A stretch of 64,000 bases of DNA, taken from assembly GCF_002699855.1 (NCBI RefSeq), contig NZ_LKBW01000310.1:1-64000 (forward strand), in the 5' to 3' direction. Made by a program: the position numbers and the translations under genes. The notes beneath the pieces were generated by a model. That model worked only from the letters and a program-made list of their open reading frames with translations. It did not search any database and was not told the DNA's origin. Position 1 is the first letter of the stretch; the number at the start of each line of letters is the position of its first letter. Positions 1 through 8,569 of this stretch are shown here, piece after piece. The DNA comes from Pseudomonas amygdali (GTDB lineage Bacteria; Pseudomonadota; Gammaproteobacteria; Pseudomonadales; Pseudomonadaceae).

Positions 1-33
1 ACGATCAGATGAAATTTCATAACGGTCAGTCAT
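1..33 (-). CDS. 5' end of a divergent gene, unidentified (partial)
   Basis: An ATG on the minus strand at 33 opens a frame that stays open to the window edge (11 codons, MTDRYEISSDR). It is preceded by an AGAGGG Shine-Dalgarno-like stretch about six bases upstream. It would be divergent from the HIT gene, with a shared upstream region of about 138 bp. I do not recognise the protein from so few residues. Confidence 0.4.
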   Translation of the reverse strand, partial: MTDRYEISSDR

Positions 34-171
34 GATGGCCCTCTTGGCAACCAGAGGACATCATTTTAACCAAGGCGACTTTTCAGACAAACCCTAGTAT
101 CCTGCGGACCTCGCAGCACCCTGTTACCGACAGGGCAGGTACATTCACCTGGCAGTCAGGAGTTTTTTATC

Positions 172-603
172 GTGTTCGTTCTGGATTCTCGTCTTCAACA
201 AGACACCTTGCCCATTGGCGACTTTCCGCTGTGCCGGTTACTGCTCTCCAATGACAGTCATTACCCGTGGTTCATTCTGGTCCCGCGTCGGGCTGATATC
301 ACTGAGGTGTTTCAGTTGAGCGCTGCAGATCAGTTGCAGCTATGGCAGGAGACCAGTGTTCTGGCCAAGGTGCTGAAAGAGCTGTTCGATGCGGATAAAA
401 TCAACATTGCTGCCTTGGGTAATGTGGTCAGTCAGTTGCACATGCACATAATTGTGCGCAATCGTGACGATGCGGCCTGGCCTGCGCCCGTCTGGGGCAA
501 GCATGCTGCAGTTGCTTACACCGACGAGCAGTTCTCGGCAATCTGCCGGCAGCTCAGGCCGGTATTGACGAATGATTTTCGATTTGAGGAGGAGCAGTCA
601 TGA
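172..603 (+). CDS. HIT-domain protein
   Basis: A 143-residue member of the histidine-triad superfamily of nucleotide hydrolases and transferases. The conserved motif lies at residues 88-94 and reads QLHMHII, so the first histidine of the usual H-x-H-x-H triad is a glutamine, while H90 and H92 remain. H92 would be the nucleophile position by family knowledge. The start is GTG at 172, with AGGAG at 158-162 giving good spacing. Its stop overlaps the start of slyX by four bases (ATGA), so the two are probably co-translated. The substrate is not known; a nucleotide-binding role is inferred from the fold. Confidence 0.85.
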   Translation: MFVLDSRLQQDTLPIGDFPLCRLLLSNDSHYPWFILVPRRADITEVFQLSAADQLQLWQETSVLAKVLKELFDADKINIAALGNVVSQLHMHIIVRNRDDAAWPAPVWGKHAAVAYTDEQFSAICRQLRPVLTNDFRFEEEQS

Positions 604-806
604 GCCTTGAAGAGCGAGTCATGGAGCTGGAAAGCCGCATGGCCTTTCAGGACGATACAATTCAGGCACTCAATGATGTGCTGGTAAAGCAGCGGCGCGA
701 GTTTGATCATCTACAGCAGCAGATGGCAGCAATGATCAAGCGTCAGGAGGAGATGGGCAGTCAGTTCGATACCTTCGAGGAAGAAGCGCCGCCACCTCAG
801 TATTGA
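600..806 (+). CDS. slyX: SlyX-family protein
   Basis: A 68-residue protein matching the SlyX family in length, in its heptad-rich coiled-coil body (residues about 1-55) and in its proline-rich C terminus ending PPPQY. The molecular function of SlyX is not established; in enterobacteria it sits next to slyD. Here it overlaps the upstream HIT gene by ATGA and is followed immediately by a strong bidirectional terminator, so it closes a two-gene operon. Confidence 0.88.
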   Translation: MSLEERVMELESRMAFQDDTIQALNDVLVKQRREFDHLQQQMAAMIKRQEEMGSQFDTFEEEAPPPQY

Positions 807-817
807 TCTGTTGCCAT

Positions 818-856
818 AAAAAAACCGCGACTTCCTTTGGAGGGTCGCGGTTTTTT
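818..856. terminator. Bidirectional terminator
   Basis: An A7 run, then arms CCGCGAC (825-831) and GTCGCGG (844-850), then T6. A and T runs on both sides let it serve slyX on the plus strand and the convergent cold-shock-domain gene on the minus strand. Confidence 0.9.
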
Positions 857-870
857 GTTGCCCGAAAAAA

Positions 871-1479
871 TCAGCGGCGGGGCAGGGCTGCAATAACGTC
901 TTCGGCCTGCAGGCCTTTGTCGCGGTTCATCACGGAAAACTCGACGCGTTGGCCTTCGACCAGTACGCGATGGCCTTCACCGCGAATGGCACGAAAATGC
1001 ACAAAAATATCGTCGCCGGAATCCCGGGAGATAAAGCCGAAGCCCTTGGAGGTGTTGAACCACTTTACGGTGCCAGTATCACGATTTCCCATGTCGTGGT
1101 TTTGAGGTGCGGAGGATGGAGTGTAAGACCTGTAAAAGCTGACGCCCAGGTGCAAGGCGACGGCCACGATGGCGATGCTCAGGCTAACCAGAATTGCCGG
1201 TTGGCCTGCGATGCCGGGCAGAGGAACGAGCAAGGTCAGCGTTTGTACGATTACCGCAATGACAAGCAGGGCACTGACCAGATTTTGCAGATTATGACGT
1301 GGGCCTCGATTCCAGTAAGGGATTACCGGAGCGAGTATCAGGTTAAGCAGCCCGAGAAATGCCAGGCAGATGGCGTCAGGGTTTTGCAGGTAGAGAGAGA
1401 CCGCTTCACTACGCAGGCTAGGTATGAAAGAGAGCAACAGGGCTGCTGCTCCCGTTACCAGATGGACGATTTTCAACAT
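871..1479 (-). CDS. Membrane-anchored cold-shock-domain protein
   Basis: A 202-residue protein with two parts. The N-terminal about 120 residues hold about four hydrophobic segments (roughly 2-20, 36-54, 66-86 and 95-115). The C-terminal about 70 residues form a cold-shock domain with the RNP1-like KGFGFI and RNP2-like DIFVHF motifs, which bind single-stranded nucleic acid. I chose the ATG at 1479 (MLKIVHLV) because it begins directly at the first hydrophobic segment; the frame is open to 1617, but the extension has no family-like sequence. The domain order (membrane first, CSD last) would put the nucleic-acid-binding domain on the cytoplasmic face if there are four helices. Function beyond RNA or ssDNA binding is unknown. 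Confidence 0.8.
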   Translation of the reverse strand: MLKIVHLVTGAAALLLSFIPSLRSEAVSLYLQNPDAICLAFLGLLNLILAPVIPYWNRGPRHNLQNLVSALLVIAVIVQTLTLLVPLPGIAGQPAILVSLSIAIVAVALHLGVSFYRSYTPSSAPQNHDMGNRDTGTVKWFNTSKGFGFISRDSGDDIFVHFRAIRGEGHRVLVEGQRVEFSVMNRDKGLQAEDVIAALPRR

Positions 1480-1936
1480 TTTAAAAAGCTCACATGCAAG
1501 AAGGATTACAAGAAATAGCTGGTAACGCCCGGTACGCTTCTGAACAAGATGAGGCGTGATGCACGGGCGCAGGGCCAGCCTATGCGCCAGCGCTGAATGG
1601 CAACTCGTTGGCGACACGTCGTGTATTTAACAGCAAAGCCTGATGCTACTCAAATCAGCAATCAATAACGGCCCTCCTGCCTGCCCTGCTTTGATAGCCC
1701 GTGCCGCTACAGGGGTTGAAACAGAGCGTTCAGGCTGGTTTTGCTGATGACTATTGAGGAAGTGCAGGAATTTTCTGTCCGTGGCACCTGTGGTGACGCG
1801 TCGCAAAGCACCCTGGTACGTCCATGAATCGTTGCAGGTTTGTGGCATCGACCAACGGAAAGCTGCGCCATTCGGGTTCTCTTGATAGAGTAGTGGTCTT
1901 TACTGCTTTTCAATCCTCACTAAAAGGGCATGAAAC
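1480..1936. other. Intergenic region, cold-shock gene / dps
   Basis: About 457 bp holding the divergent upstream regions of the membrane cold-shock gene and dps. Short open frames here have no family character or convincing ribosome binding sites. I see no clear repeat, RNA gene or strong promoter match. Confidence 0.5.
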
Positions 1937-2410
1937 ATGGCAATCGATATTGGTATCAGTGAAGAGGATCGTAAATCGATCGTGGACGGTCTGTCGCATC
2001 TGCTGTCGGATACTTATGTGCTTTACCTCAAGACTCACAACTTTCACTGGAATGTCAGCGGGCCGATGTTTCGCACGCTGCATTTGATGTTTGAAGAACA
2101 GTATAACGAACTGGCACTGGCAGTTGACTCTATCGCTGAGCGTATTCGTGCGTTGGGCTTCCCTGCTCCTGGCACTTATTCGACGTATGCTCGCCTGTCT
2201 TCCATCAAGGAAGAAGAGGGCGTGCCAAGTGCCGAAGATATGATCAAAAGTCTGGTTCAGGGTCAAGAGGCCGTTGTCCGTACTGCGCGTAGTATCTTTC
2301 CTCTTCTCGACAAGGTCAGCGACGAGCCGACGGCTGATCTGTTGACGCAGCGTATGCAGGTTCATGAGAAAACTGCCTGGATGTTGCGCTCGATGTTTGA
2401 GTCGAAATAA
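1937..2410 (+). CDS. dps: Dps-family ferritin-like protein
   Basis: A 157-residue Dps homologue. The family oxidises Fe(II) with peroxide, stores iron in a dodecamer and shields DNA under stress. The characteristic HWNVSGPMF stretch is at residues 37-45. H37, D64 and E68 have the same spacing as the E. coli intersubunit ferroxidase ligands H51, D78 and E82. The N-terminal tail is short and not lysine-rich, so direct DNA binding is uncertain. The start is supported by AAAGGG eight bases upstream. It is monocistronic, followed by a perfect hairpin. Confidence 0.93.
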   Translation: MAIDIGISEEDRKSIVDGLSHLLSDTYVLYLKTHNFHWNVSGPMFRTLHLMFEEQYNELALAVDSIAERIRALGFPAPGTYSTYARLSSIKEEEGVPSAEDMIKSLVQGQEAVVRTARSIFPLLDKVSDEPTADLLTQRMQVHEKTAWMLRSMFESK

Positions 2411-2418
2411 CGACCGGG

Positions 2419-2446
2419 GCGAGTGACGCTCAGCGTCACTCGCCTG
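2419..2446 (+). terminator. Hairpin terminator after dps
   Basis: Perfect 11-bp arms GCGAGTGACGC (2419-2429) and GCGTCACTCGC (2433-2443) with a 3-base loop, just after the dps stop. The downstream T-tract is weak (CTGTTCTT). Confidence 0.75.
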
Positions 2447-2759
2447 TTCTTCATATGTTGCCTTGCAGGCAGCGCCTGATCTTCGCCTTTTTGGCCTCCG
2501 CTGCTTGAGCGCTCAGGCACATGAAGGCTTGGTCGTCGCCCGTTGTCACGCATATCATCCAGCCATATTCCTTGCTCTTCTTCATTATGCCTTCAGGGTT
2601 AAACGATATTCCGCTGATTTCTGTAGCCATCTCCTACAGTGATAAAGTATTAGAGCGGCTGGATATAAAATCTCGAATCATGTTTTATACATCAGGGTAT
2701 TTATTTGTTTTTGAATATTTCTTTTAATGTTTAAAGTTTATGATTCGAAGGTGATCGTT
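2444..2759. other. AT-rich intergenic region
   Basis: About 316 bp between dps and the ribbon-helix-helix gene, visibly more AT-rich than its surroundings toward 2640-2760. A 68-codon open frame at 2521-2727 has no ribosome binding site or recognisable family. It presumably contains the promoter of the downstream gene, but I cannot assign -35 and -10 boxes. Confidence 0.45.
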
Positions 2760-3104
2760 ATGATGTTACGAAGTGCTGAGCGAGAGCTTAAGTTTTTACA
2801 TCGGGAGGTGGAGATACGCCATGACCCCTTTGTCGAAAATTTCAACATGACCCTGGCGCAGCCTCATTCCAAATCCGTTCGGCTAAATGGTCTGGCCACC
2901 TGCCTGCGCCTGGAGAACGTGTATTGGAACATTCTGTCAGGCATTGCAAGTTCCAATGAGTGTTCTGTTAATGCGGTATTGTCCTACATTGATCGAGAGG
3001 TTCACTTACGTCATGGAGGTGTAAAAAACTTCAGCGGTCTGATTCGCGTTGTCTGTGTTGCGCATCTGCTGAAGGATGCTCACGTGGAAAATACCCACGT
3101 TTAG
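2760..3104 (+). CDS. Ribbon-helix-helix domain protein (RHH_4-like)
   Basis: A 114-residue protein. The C-terminal half (roughly 38-105) has the pattern KSVRLNGLATCLRLENVYW, then an ILSGIASSNECSVNAVLSYID helix pair, resembling the RHH_4 ribbon-helix-helix family: a beta strand that pairs in a dimer to contact DNA, followed by two helices. A regulatory DNA-binding role is inferred. The frame is open from 2727, but the ATG there has no Shine-Dalgarno. The ATG at 2760 has AAGGTG (2748-2753) six bases upstream, so I use it. It is flanked by an AT-rich upstream region and a hairpin downstream, and stands alone. Target genes are unknown. Confidence 0.72.
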   Translation: MMLRSAERELKFLHREVEIRHDPFVENFNMTLAQPHSKSVRLNGLATCLRLENVYWNILSGIASSNECSVNAVLSYIDREVHLRHGGVKNFSGLIRVVCVAHLLKDAHVENTHV

Positions 3105-3126
3105 AGTGGTCTTCACCCTCATTCCT

Positions 3127-3154
3127 GCAGGCCCGCTTCGGCGTGCCTGCGTTT
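3127..3154 (+). terminator. Hairpin after RHH gene
   Basis: GCAGGCCCGC and GCGTGCCTGC arms with one mismatch around a TTCG tetraloop (3127-3150), followed by GTTT. A plausible terminator for the RHH gene. Confidence 0.55.
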
Positions 3155-3241
3155 CCCTCGTAGCGCGACCGAGCTGGGGGCGGTCACGAACTTATCCGGC
3201 CGTGATAGGTTCGTTCGGCTGCACGGTGCCAATTAACTCTA

Positions 3242-3247
3242 TATAAT
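3242..3247 (+). promoter_or_regulatory. Candidate -10 box for aspS
   Basis: A perfect TATAAT at 3242-3247, about 138 bp upstream of the aspS start. The matching -35 region (about 3219-3224, CTGCAC) is poor, so this may be an activated or weakly conserved promoter. Confidence 0.45.
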
Positions 3248-3384
3248 CCTCCGTCTTCCTAGCGGGCGTGACTCTGCGTGGGCCAGGGCTGGCTTTAGTC
3301 TTGTGCCGGTGCCGTGTACCACTGAGCGCAAGCCAGGAGCGAAAGCGCCACCGAATTCGAATTACGAGAAGTGAAAACACCATC

Positions 3385-5160
3385 ATGATGCGCAGCCATT
3401 ATTGCGGCCAACTGAACGAGAGTCTGGAAGGCCAGGAAATTACCCTTTGCGGATGGGTCCACCGTCGTCGTGACCACGGAGGCGTTATCTTCCTCGATAT
3501 CCGCGACCGTGAAGGCATGGCTCAAGTCGTGTTCGACCCTGATCGTGCCGACAGCTTCGCCGCCGCTGACCGCGTGCGCAGCGAGTACGTGGTCAAGGTC
3601 GTGGGCAAGGTTCGTGCTCGTCCGGCAGGTGCCGTGAACGCGAACATGGCGTCGGGTGCCATCGAGGTTCTGGGTTACGAACTCGAAGTGCTGAACGAGT
3701 CCGAGACTCCGCCATTCCCGCTGAATGAATATTCCGACGTCGGCGAGGAAACACGCCTGCGTTATCGCTTTATCGACCTGCGCCGTCCGGAAATGGCCGA
3801 GAAGCTGCGTCTGCGTTCGCGCATCACCACCAGCATCCGCCGCTATCTGGATGACAACGGCTTTCTCGACGTCGAGACGCCGATCCTGACCCGCGCCACA
3901 CCGGAAGGTGCTCGCGACTATCTGGTTCCAAGTCGCACACACCCGGGCAGCTTTTTCGCCCTGCCGCAGTCGCCTCAGTTGTTCAAGCAATTGCTGATGG
4001 TGGCTGGCTTTGACCGCTACTATCAGATCGCCAAGTGCTTCCGCGACGAAGACCTGCGTGCCGACCGTCAGCCGGAATTCACCCAGATCGACATCGAGAC
4101 CAGTTTCCTCAATGAAGAGGACATCATCGGTCTGACCGAGAAGATGGTTCGTCAGCTGTTCAAGGAAGTGCTGGACCTGGAGTTCGGTGATTTCCCGCAC
4201 ATGACCTTCGAAGAAGCCATGCGCCGCTACGGCTCCGACAAGCCAGACCTGCGTAACCCGCTGGAACTGGTGGATGTTGCCGACCAGCTTACCGGCGTCG
4301 AGTTCAAGGTGTTCAGCGGTCCGGCCAACGACCCCAAGGGGCGTGTTGCCGCACTGCGTGTGCCGGGCGCTGCCAGCATGGCGCGCAGCCAGATCGACGA
4401 CTACACCAAATTCGTCAGCATCTATGGTGCCAAGGGCCTGGCCTACATCAAGGTCAACGAGCGCGCGAAGGGGCCGGAAGGCTTGCAGTCGCCGATCGTC
4501 AAGTTCATCCCGGAAGACAACCTGAACGTCATCCTTGATCGCGTGGGTGCGGTCGATGGCGATATCGTTTTCTTCGGCGCGGACAAGTTCAAGATCGTCA
4601 GCGAAGCCCTTGGCGCGCTGCGCATCAAGATCGGTAACGACCTCAAGCTGCACACGTGCGAGTGGGCACCGATGTGGGTCGTCGACTTCCCGATGTTCGA
4701 AGAAAACGACGACGGCAGCTTCACAGCGTTGCACCATCCCTTCACGGCACCCAAGTGCACGCCCGAAGAGCTGGAAGCCAATCCGGCGACGGCGCTGTCG
4801 CGTGCCTACGACATGGTGCTTAACGGTACCGAGCTGGGCGGCGGTTCGATTCGTATCCACCGCAAGGAAATGCAACAGGCGGTCTTCCGTCTGCTGGGTA
4901 TCGCCGAAGACGAGCAGCAGGAGAAGTTCGGCTTCCTGCTCGACGCCTTGAAATACGGCGCTCCGCCGCACGGTGGTCTGGCGTTTGGTCTGGACCGTCT
5001 GGTGATGCTGATGACCGGCGCGCAATCGATTCGTGAAGTGATTGCGTTCCCGAAAACCCAGAGCGCCGCCGACGTCATGACCCAGGCGCCTGGCGTTGTC
5101 GATGCCAAAGCGTTGCGCGAGCTGCATATCCGTCTGCGCGAGCAGCCGAAGGCTGAGTGA
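3385..5160 (+). CDS. aspS: Aspartate-tRNA ligase
   Basis: A 591-residue class II aminoacyl-tRNA synthetase of bacterial AspRS type. An N-terminal OB-fold anticodon-binding domain (residues about 1-110) is followed by the catalytic core: motif 2 region with FRDEDLRADRQPEF, a GAD-type insertion domain in the middle, and motif 3 GLAFGLDRLVML near the C terminus. It charges tRNA-Asp. In several pseudomonads the enzyme is non-discriminating and also makes Asp-tRNA-Asn for GatCAB, a family fact not visible here. The frame is open from 3268, but the family start MMRSHYCGQL is at 3385. A tRNA-Asp gene is present in this window at 59399. Confidence 0.97.
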   Translation: MMRSHYCGQLNESLEGQEITLCGWVHRRRDHGGVIFLDIRDREGMAQVVFDPDRADSFAAADRVRSEYVVKVVGKVRARPAGAVNANMASGAIEVLGYELEVLNESETPPFPLNEYSDVGEETRLRYRFIDLRRPEMAEKLRLRSRITTSIRRYLDDNGFLDVETPILTRATPEGARDYLVPSRTHPGSFFALPQSPQLFKQLLMVAGFDRYYQIAKCFRDEDLRADRQPEFTQIDIETSFLNEEDIIGLTEKMVRQLFKEVLDLEFGDFPHMTFEEAMRRYGSDKPDLRNPLELVDVADQLTGVEFKVFSGPANDPKGRVAALRVPGAASMARSQIDDYTKFVSIYGAKGLAYIKVNERAKGPEGLQSPIVKFIPEDNLNVILDRVGAVDGDIVFFGADKFKIVSEALGALRIKIGNDLKLHTCEWAPMWVVDFPMFEENDDGSFTALHHPFTAPKCTPEELEANPATALSRAYDMVLNGTELGGGSIRIHRKEMQQAVFRLLGIAEDEQQEKFGFLLDALKYGAPPHGGLAFGLDRLVMLMTGAQSIREVIAFPKTQSAADVMTQAPGVVDAKALRELHIRLREQPKAE

Positions 5161-5167
5161 TGCCGGG

Positions 5168-5192
5168 CAGGGCGTATCGTCGATACGCCCTG
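5168..5192 (+). terminator. Hairpin after aspS
   Basis: Perfect 11-bp inverted repeat CAGGGCGTATC / GATACGCCCTG around GTC. There is no clear U-tract, so termination may be partial and yebC may be read through. Confidence 0.6.
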
Positions 5193-5276
5193 TATCTGCC
5201 CTTATTGAGTGAAGCTTTTTGCCTCGTTGTTCAGGGCGAAAGGTGAAGGTGTTTCAAAAAGAATCTGGAGCGAAAA

Positions 5277-6023
5277 ATGGCAGGTCATTCTAAGTGGGCG
5301 AACATCAAGCACCGCAAAGAGCGTCAGGATGCCAAGAAAGGCAAGATTTTCACCAAGTGGATTCGTGAACTGACCGTTGCTGCGCGTCAGGGCGGCGGCG
5401 ATCCTGGCTCCAACCCGCGTCTGCGTTTGGCGCTGGACAAGGCGCTTGGTGCAAACATGACCCGTGACACCATTGATCGTGCGGTCGCGCGAGGCGTGGG
5501 CGCATCCGACGGTGACGATGTCGAGGAACTGGGTTACGAGGGCTACGGCCCGGGCGGTGTGGCAATCATGGTCGAAACCATGACTGACAACCGTAATCGT
5601 ACCGCCGCTGCCGTTCGCCATGCGTTCACCAAGTGTGGCGGCAACCTCGGTACTGACGGCTCTGTGGCTTACCTGTTCGATCGCAAGGGTCAGATTTCTT
5701 TTGCTGCCGGCGTCGATGAGGATGCCCTTATCGAGGCTGCCATGGAAGCTGACGCCGATGATGTCGTGACCAACGACGATGGCTCGATCGATGTGTTTAC
5801 GTCGTTCTCCGGGTTCTATGCCGTGCGTAACGCTCTTGAGGCCGCAGGTTTCAAGGCTTCCGACGCAGAAATCGTCATGTTGCCGACAACCAGTGCAGTG
5901 CTTGATCTGGAGACCGCCGAGAAGGTCCTCAAGCTGATCGACATGCTTGAAGACCTGGATGACGTGCAGAACGTCTATTCAAACGCGGAAATTCCGGACG
6001 ACGTGATGGAGCAACTGGGCTGA
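5277..6023 (+). CDS. yebC: YebC/PmpR-family protein
   Basis: A 248-residue protein of the YebC/PmpR family, opening with the family signature MAGHSKWANIKHRKERQDAK. Members have been described as transcriptional regulators (PmpR of P. aeruginosa represses the pqs quorum-sensing regulator), and related proteins help ribosomes through difficult proline stretches. The acidic middle and C-terminal domains are intact and the length is normal. GGAGCG lies just upstream of the ATG. It lies between aspS and ruvC, its usual neighbourhood, and is followed by a long hairpin. Confidence 0.93.
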   Translation: MAGHSKWANIKHRKERQDAKKGKIFTKWIRELTVAARQGGGDPGSNPRLRLALDKALGANMTRDTIDRAVARGVGASDGDDVEELGYEGYGPGGVAIMVETMTDNRNRTAAAVRHAFTKCGGNLGTDGSVAYLFDRKGQISFAAGVDEDALIEAAMEADADDVVTNDDGSIDVFTSFSGFYAVRNALEAAGFKASDAEIVMLPTTSAVLDLETAEKVLKLIDMLEDLDDVQNVYSNAEIPDDVMEQLG

Positions 6024-6045
6024 TCGCCGACAGGTAACACCGAGT

Positions 6046-6102
6046 CAGAAGCCGGGGGAGCGAAGCTGTGAGCATCACGCAGCTATCGGCCTCCGGCTTC
6101 TG
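6046..6102 (+). terminator. Long-stem hairpin between yebC and ruvC
   Basis: Arms CAGAAGCCGG (6046-6055) and CCGGCTTCTG (6093-6102) enclose 37 bases that can fold further. It is followed by CCTTTATG with no strong U-tract. A terminator or processing hairpin. Confidence 0.55.
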
Positions 6103-6153
6103 CCTTTATGCTGCACCTATTGTTTTGCGTCACCTTCTCAAGCTGCAGGCGTT

Positions 6154-6678
6154 ATGACTCTTATTCTTGGTATCGACCCCGGTTCTCGAATTACCGGCTA
6201 TGGCCTGGTACGTGACACCGGGCGCGGTTGTGTCTACGTCGCTTCCGGGTGCATTCGTACCGGCAGTGGTGAATTGCACGAACGTTTGCAGATCGTTTAT
6301 CGCGGGGTGCGTGAGGTCATAAAGACCTACGGGCCGGTGACGATGGGCATCGAAAAGGTTTTCATGGCGCGCAACGCCGATTCAGCCCTGAAGCTGGGGC
6401 AGGCCAGGGGCGCGGCCATCGTGGCGGGTGCCGAGGAGGCGCTGGAAATTGCCGAGTACACTGCCACTCAGGTCAAGCAGGCAGTAGCAGGGACTGGCGG
6501 TGCCAATAAAGAGCAGGTGATGATGATGGTCATGCATTTGCTCAAATTGACCCAGAAGCCTCAGATTGACGCCTCCGACGCCCTGGCTATCGCGCTGTGT
6601 CATGCGCACACGCGCTCCAGCCTGATTCCTCACGGGTTGAGTACCGCGCGCAGCCGCGGCGGCCGTTTGCGTCTGTGA
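6154..6678 (+). CDS. ruvC: Holliday junction resolvase RuvC
   Basis: A 174-residue RuvC endonuclease that cuts Holliday junctions symmetrically after RuvAB branch migration. The acidic catalytic residues are at D8, E67, D139 and D142, matching the E. coli set shifted by one. The basic C terminus (RSRGGRLRL) is typical. ruvC, ruvA and ruvB follow one another in the same direction, with an 87-bp gap before ruvA and no gap between ruvA and ruvB. Confidence 0.97.
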   Translation: MTLILGIDPGSRITGYGLVRDTGRGCVYVASGCIRTGSGELHERLQIVYRGVREVIKTYGPVTMGIEKVFMARNADSALKLGQARGAAIVAGAEEALEIAEYTATQVKQAVAGTGGANKEQVMMMVMHLLKLTQKPQIDASDALAIALCHAHTRSSLIPHGLSTARSRGGRLRL

Positions 6679-6765
6679 CTGAATCACGAGGACCTGTGTC
6701 TTTACGATGACTGTGTTCAATTTCTTCTTCGCGCAAGCGACAGGCAACACGAAAGGATCTGAAAC

Positions 6766-7374
6766 GTGATTGGACGTTTACGCGGCTCTCTCGCCGAAAA
6801 ACAGCCTCCGCATCTGGTGTTGGATGTTAATGGTGTCGGCTATGAGCTGGAAGTGCCGATGACGACGCTGTATCGGTTGCCGCATGTCGGCGAGACAGTG
6901 ACATTGCACACCCATTTGGTGGTCCGCGAGGACGCGCATCTGCTGTATGGCTTCTATGAAAAACGCGAGCGCGAGCTGTTCCGTGAATTGATCCGACTGA
7001 ACGGGGTCGGCCCCAAGCTGGCGCTGGCGTTGATGTCGGGCCTGGAGGTCGATGAGCTGGTGCGTTGCGTTCAGGCGCAGGACACATCGGCGCTGACTCG
7101 TATTCCCGGTGTAGGCAAGAAAACCGCCGAGCGTCTGCTGGTCGAGCTCAAGGATCGGTTCAAGGCCTGGGAGTCCTTGCCAGGCACCTTTACGCTGGTT
7201 TCCAATGGTCCGAATCAGGCCGAGCCTGTGGCGTCGGCCGAATCCGACGCAGTCAGCGCGCTTATTTCGCTGGGTTACAAGCCGCAGGAGGCGAGCAAGG
7301 CTGTCTCCGCCATCAAGGAAAAAGATTTGAGCAGTGCGGATCTGATTCGCCGTGCGTTGAAGGGGATGGGTTAA
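6766..7374 (+). CDS. ruvA: Holliday junction DNA helicase subunit RuvA
   Basis: A 202-residue RuvA that binds the four-way junction and loads RuvB. The N-terminal OB-fold (MIGRLRGSLAEK) is followed by tandem helix-hairpin-helix motifs (LNGVGPKLAL near 80 and IPGVGKKTAERL near 115) and the C-terminal RuvB-contact domain. The start is GTG at 6766, with AAAGGA eight bases upstream. The stop codon abuts the ruvB GTG. Confidence 0.97.
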   Translation: MIGRLRGSLAEKQPPHLVLDVNGVGYELEVPMTTLYRLPHVGETVTLHTHLVVREDAHLLYGFYEKRERELFRELIRLNGVGPKLALALMSGLEVDELVRCVQAQDTSALTRIPGVGKKTAERLLVELKDRFKAWESLPGTFTLVSNGPNQAEPVASAESDAVSALISLGYKPQEASKAVSAIKEKDLSSADLIRRALKGMG

Positions 7375-8436
7375 GTGATAGACGCCGACCGTCTGATAAC
7401 CGCCGCTGGCGGCCGTGATCGTGATGAACAGATGGACCGTGCGATTCGGCCACTGAGCCTTGCGGACTACATCGGCCAGCCGACCGTACGCGAGCAGATG
7501 GAACTGTTCATCCAGGCTGCCCGTGGCCGCAATGAGGCGCTGGATCACACATTGATCTTTGGGCCGCCCGGTCTGGGCAAGACCACGCTGGCCAATATTA
7601 TCGCTCAGGAAATGGGTGTCTCGATCAAGAGCACCTCCGGGCCGGTGCTCGAGCGGCCCGGTGATCTGGCCGCAATCCTGACCAACCTTGAGCCCAACGA
7701 TGTGTTGTTCATCGATGAGATCCATCGTTTGTCGCCGATTGTCGAAGAAGTGTTGTATCCGGCAATGGAAGACTTCCAGCTCGACATCATGATCGGTGAG
7801 GGTCCCGCCGCGCGCTCTATCAAACTTGATCTGCCACCGTTCACGCTGGTCGGTGCGACTACCCGAGCGGGCATGCTGACCAATCCATTACGCGATCGTT
7901 TCGGGATCGTTCAGCGGCTCGAGTTTTATAATATTGCCGACCTGTCGACGATCGTGTCTCGCTCGGCGGGCATTCTGGGACTGGTCATCGAGCCGCAAGG
8001 CGCTTTCGAGATCGCCAGGCGCGCCCGTGGTACGCCACGGATCGCCAACCGTTTGTTGCGTCGGGTACGGGATTTCGCCGAGGTGCGCGGCAATGGGCAG
8101 ATCACCCGGCAGACCGCCGACAAGGCCTTGAACCTGCTGGACGTCGACGAGCATGGCTTCGATCATCAGGACCGGCGTCTGCTGCTGACCATGATCGAGA
8201 AGTTCGATGGCGGGCCTGTCGGTGTCGATAGCCTGGCGGCGGCCATCAGCGAGGAGCGTCACACAATTGAGGATGTGCTCGAGCCCTATTTGATCCAGCA
8301 AGGCTATATCATGCGCACGCCGCGTGGACGTGTGGTCACCCGTCATGCGTACCTGCATTTCGGGCTGAATATTCCCTCCAGGATGGGGGAGATGCCGGTG
8401 GCGGACGATGTGGTCGATGATCCGGCGGATTTATAG
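7375..8436 (+). CDS. ruvB: Holliday junction DNA helicase RuvB
   Basis: A 353-residue AAA+ motor for branch migration. Walker A GPPGLGKTT is at residues 63-71 and Walker B LFIDEIH at 111-117. GATTRAG sensor 1 and the winged-helix C-terminal domain (YIMRTPRGRVVTRHAY) follow. It starts with GTG directly after the ruvA stop, implying translational coupling. Length and motifs are complete. Confidence 0.97.
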   Translation: MIDADRLITAAGGRDRDEQMDRAIRPLSLADYIGQPTVREQMELFIQAARGRNEALDHTLIFGPPGLGKTTLANIIAQEMGVSIKSTSGPVLERPGDLAAILTNLEPNDVLFIDEIHRLSPIVEEVLYPAMEDFQLDIMIGEGPAARSIKLDLPPFTLVGATTRAGMLTNPLRDRFGIVQRLEFYNIADLSTIVSRSAGILGLVIEPQGAFEIARRARGTPRIANRLLRRVRDFAEVRGNGQITRQTADKALNLLDVDEHGFDHQDRRLLLTMIEKFDGGPVGVDSLAAAISEERHTIEDVLEPYLIQQGYIMRTPRGRVVTRHAYLHFGLNIPSRMGEMPVADDVVDDPADL

Positions 8437-8569
8437 CAATGTTTTGCAATTTATTTGCGGTCGGCGTGGTCACATTGCCAGTCCTGCCGCCGATACCGGT
8501 AATAAGTGGCAAAACGTTGAAAAACAGTTGCCTGGCCCGATTGGCAACCTGAGGAGTAAGCTCTAGAGT

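Noticed and set aside
2521..2727. 68-codon frame after dps
   Set aside because: No ribosome binding site, no family; probably chance in AT-rich sequence.
3295..5127. 610-codon minus-strand open frame antisense to aspS
   Set aside because: It mirrors the codon bias of aspS, with no family-like motifs or ribosome binding site; shadow frame of a GC-rich gene.
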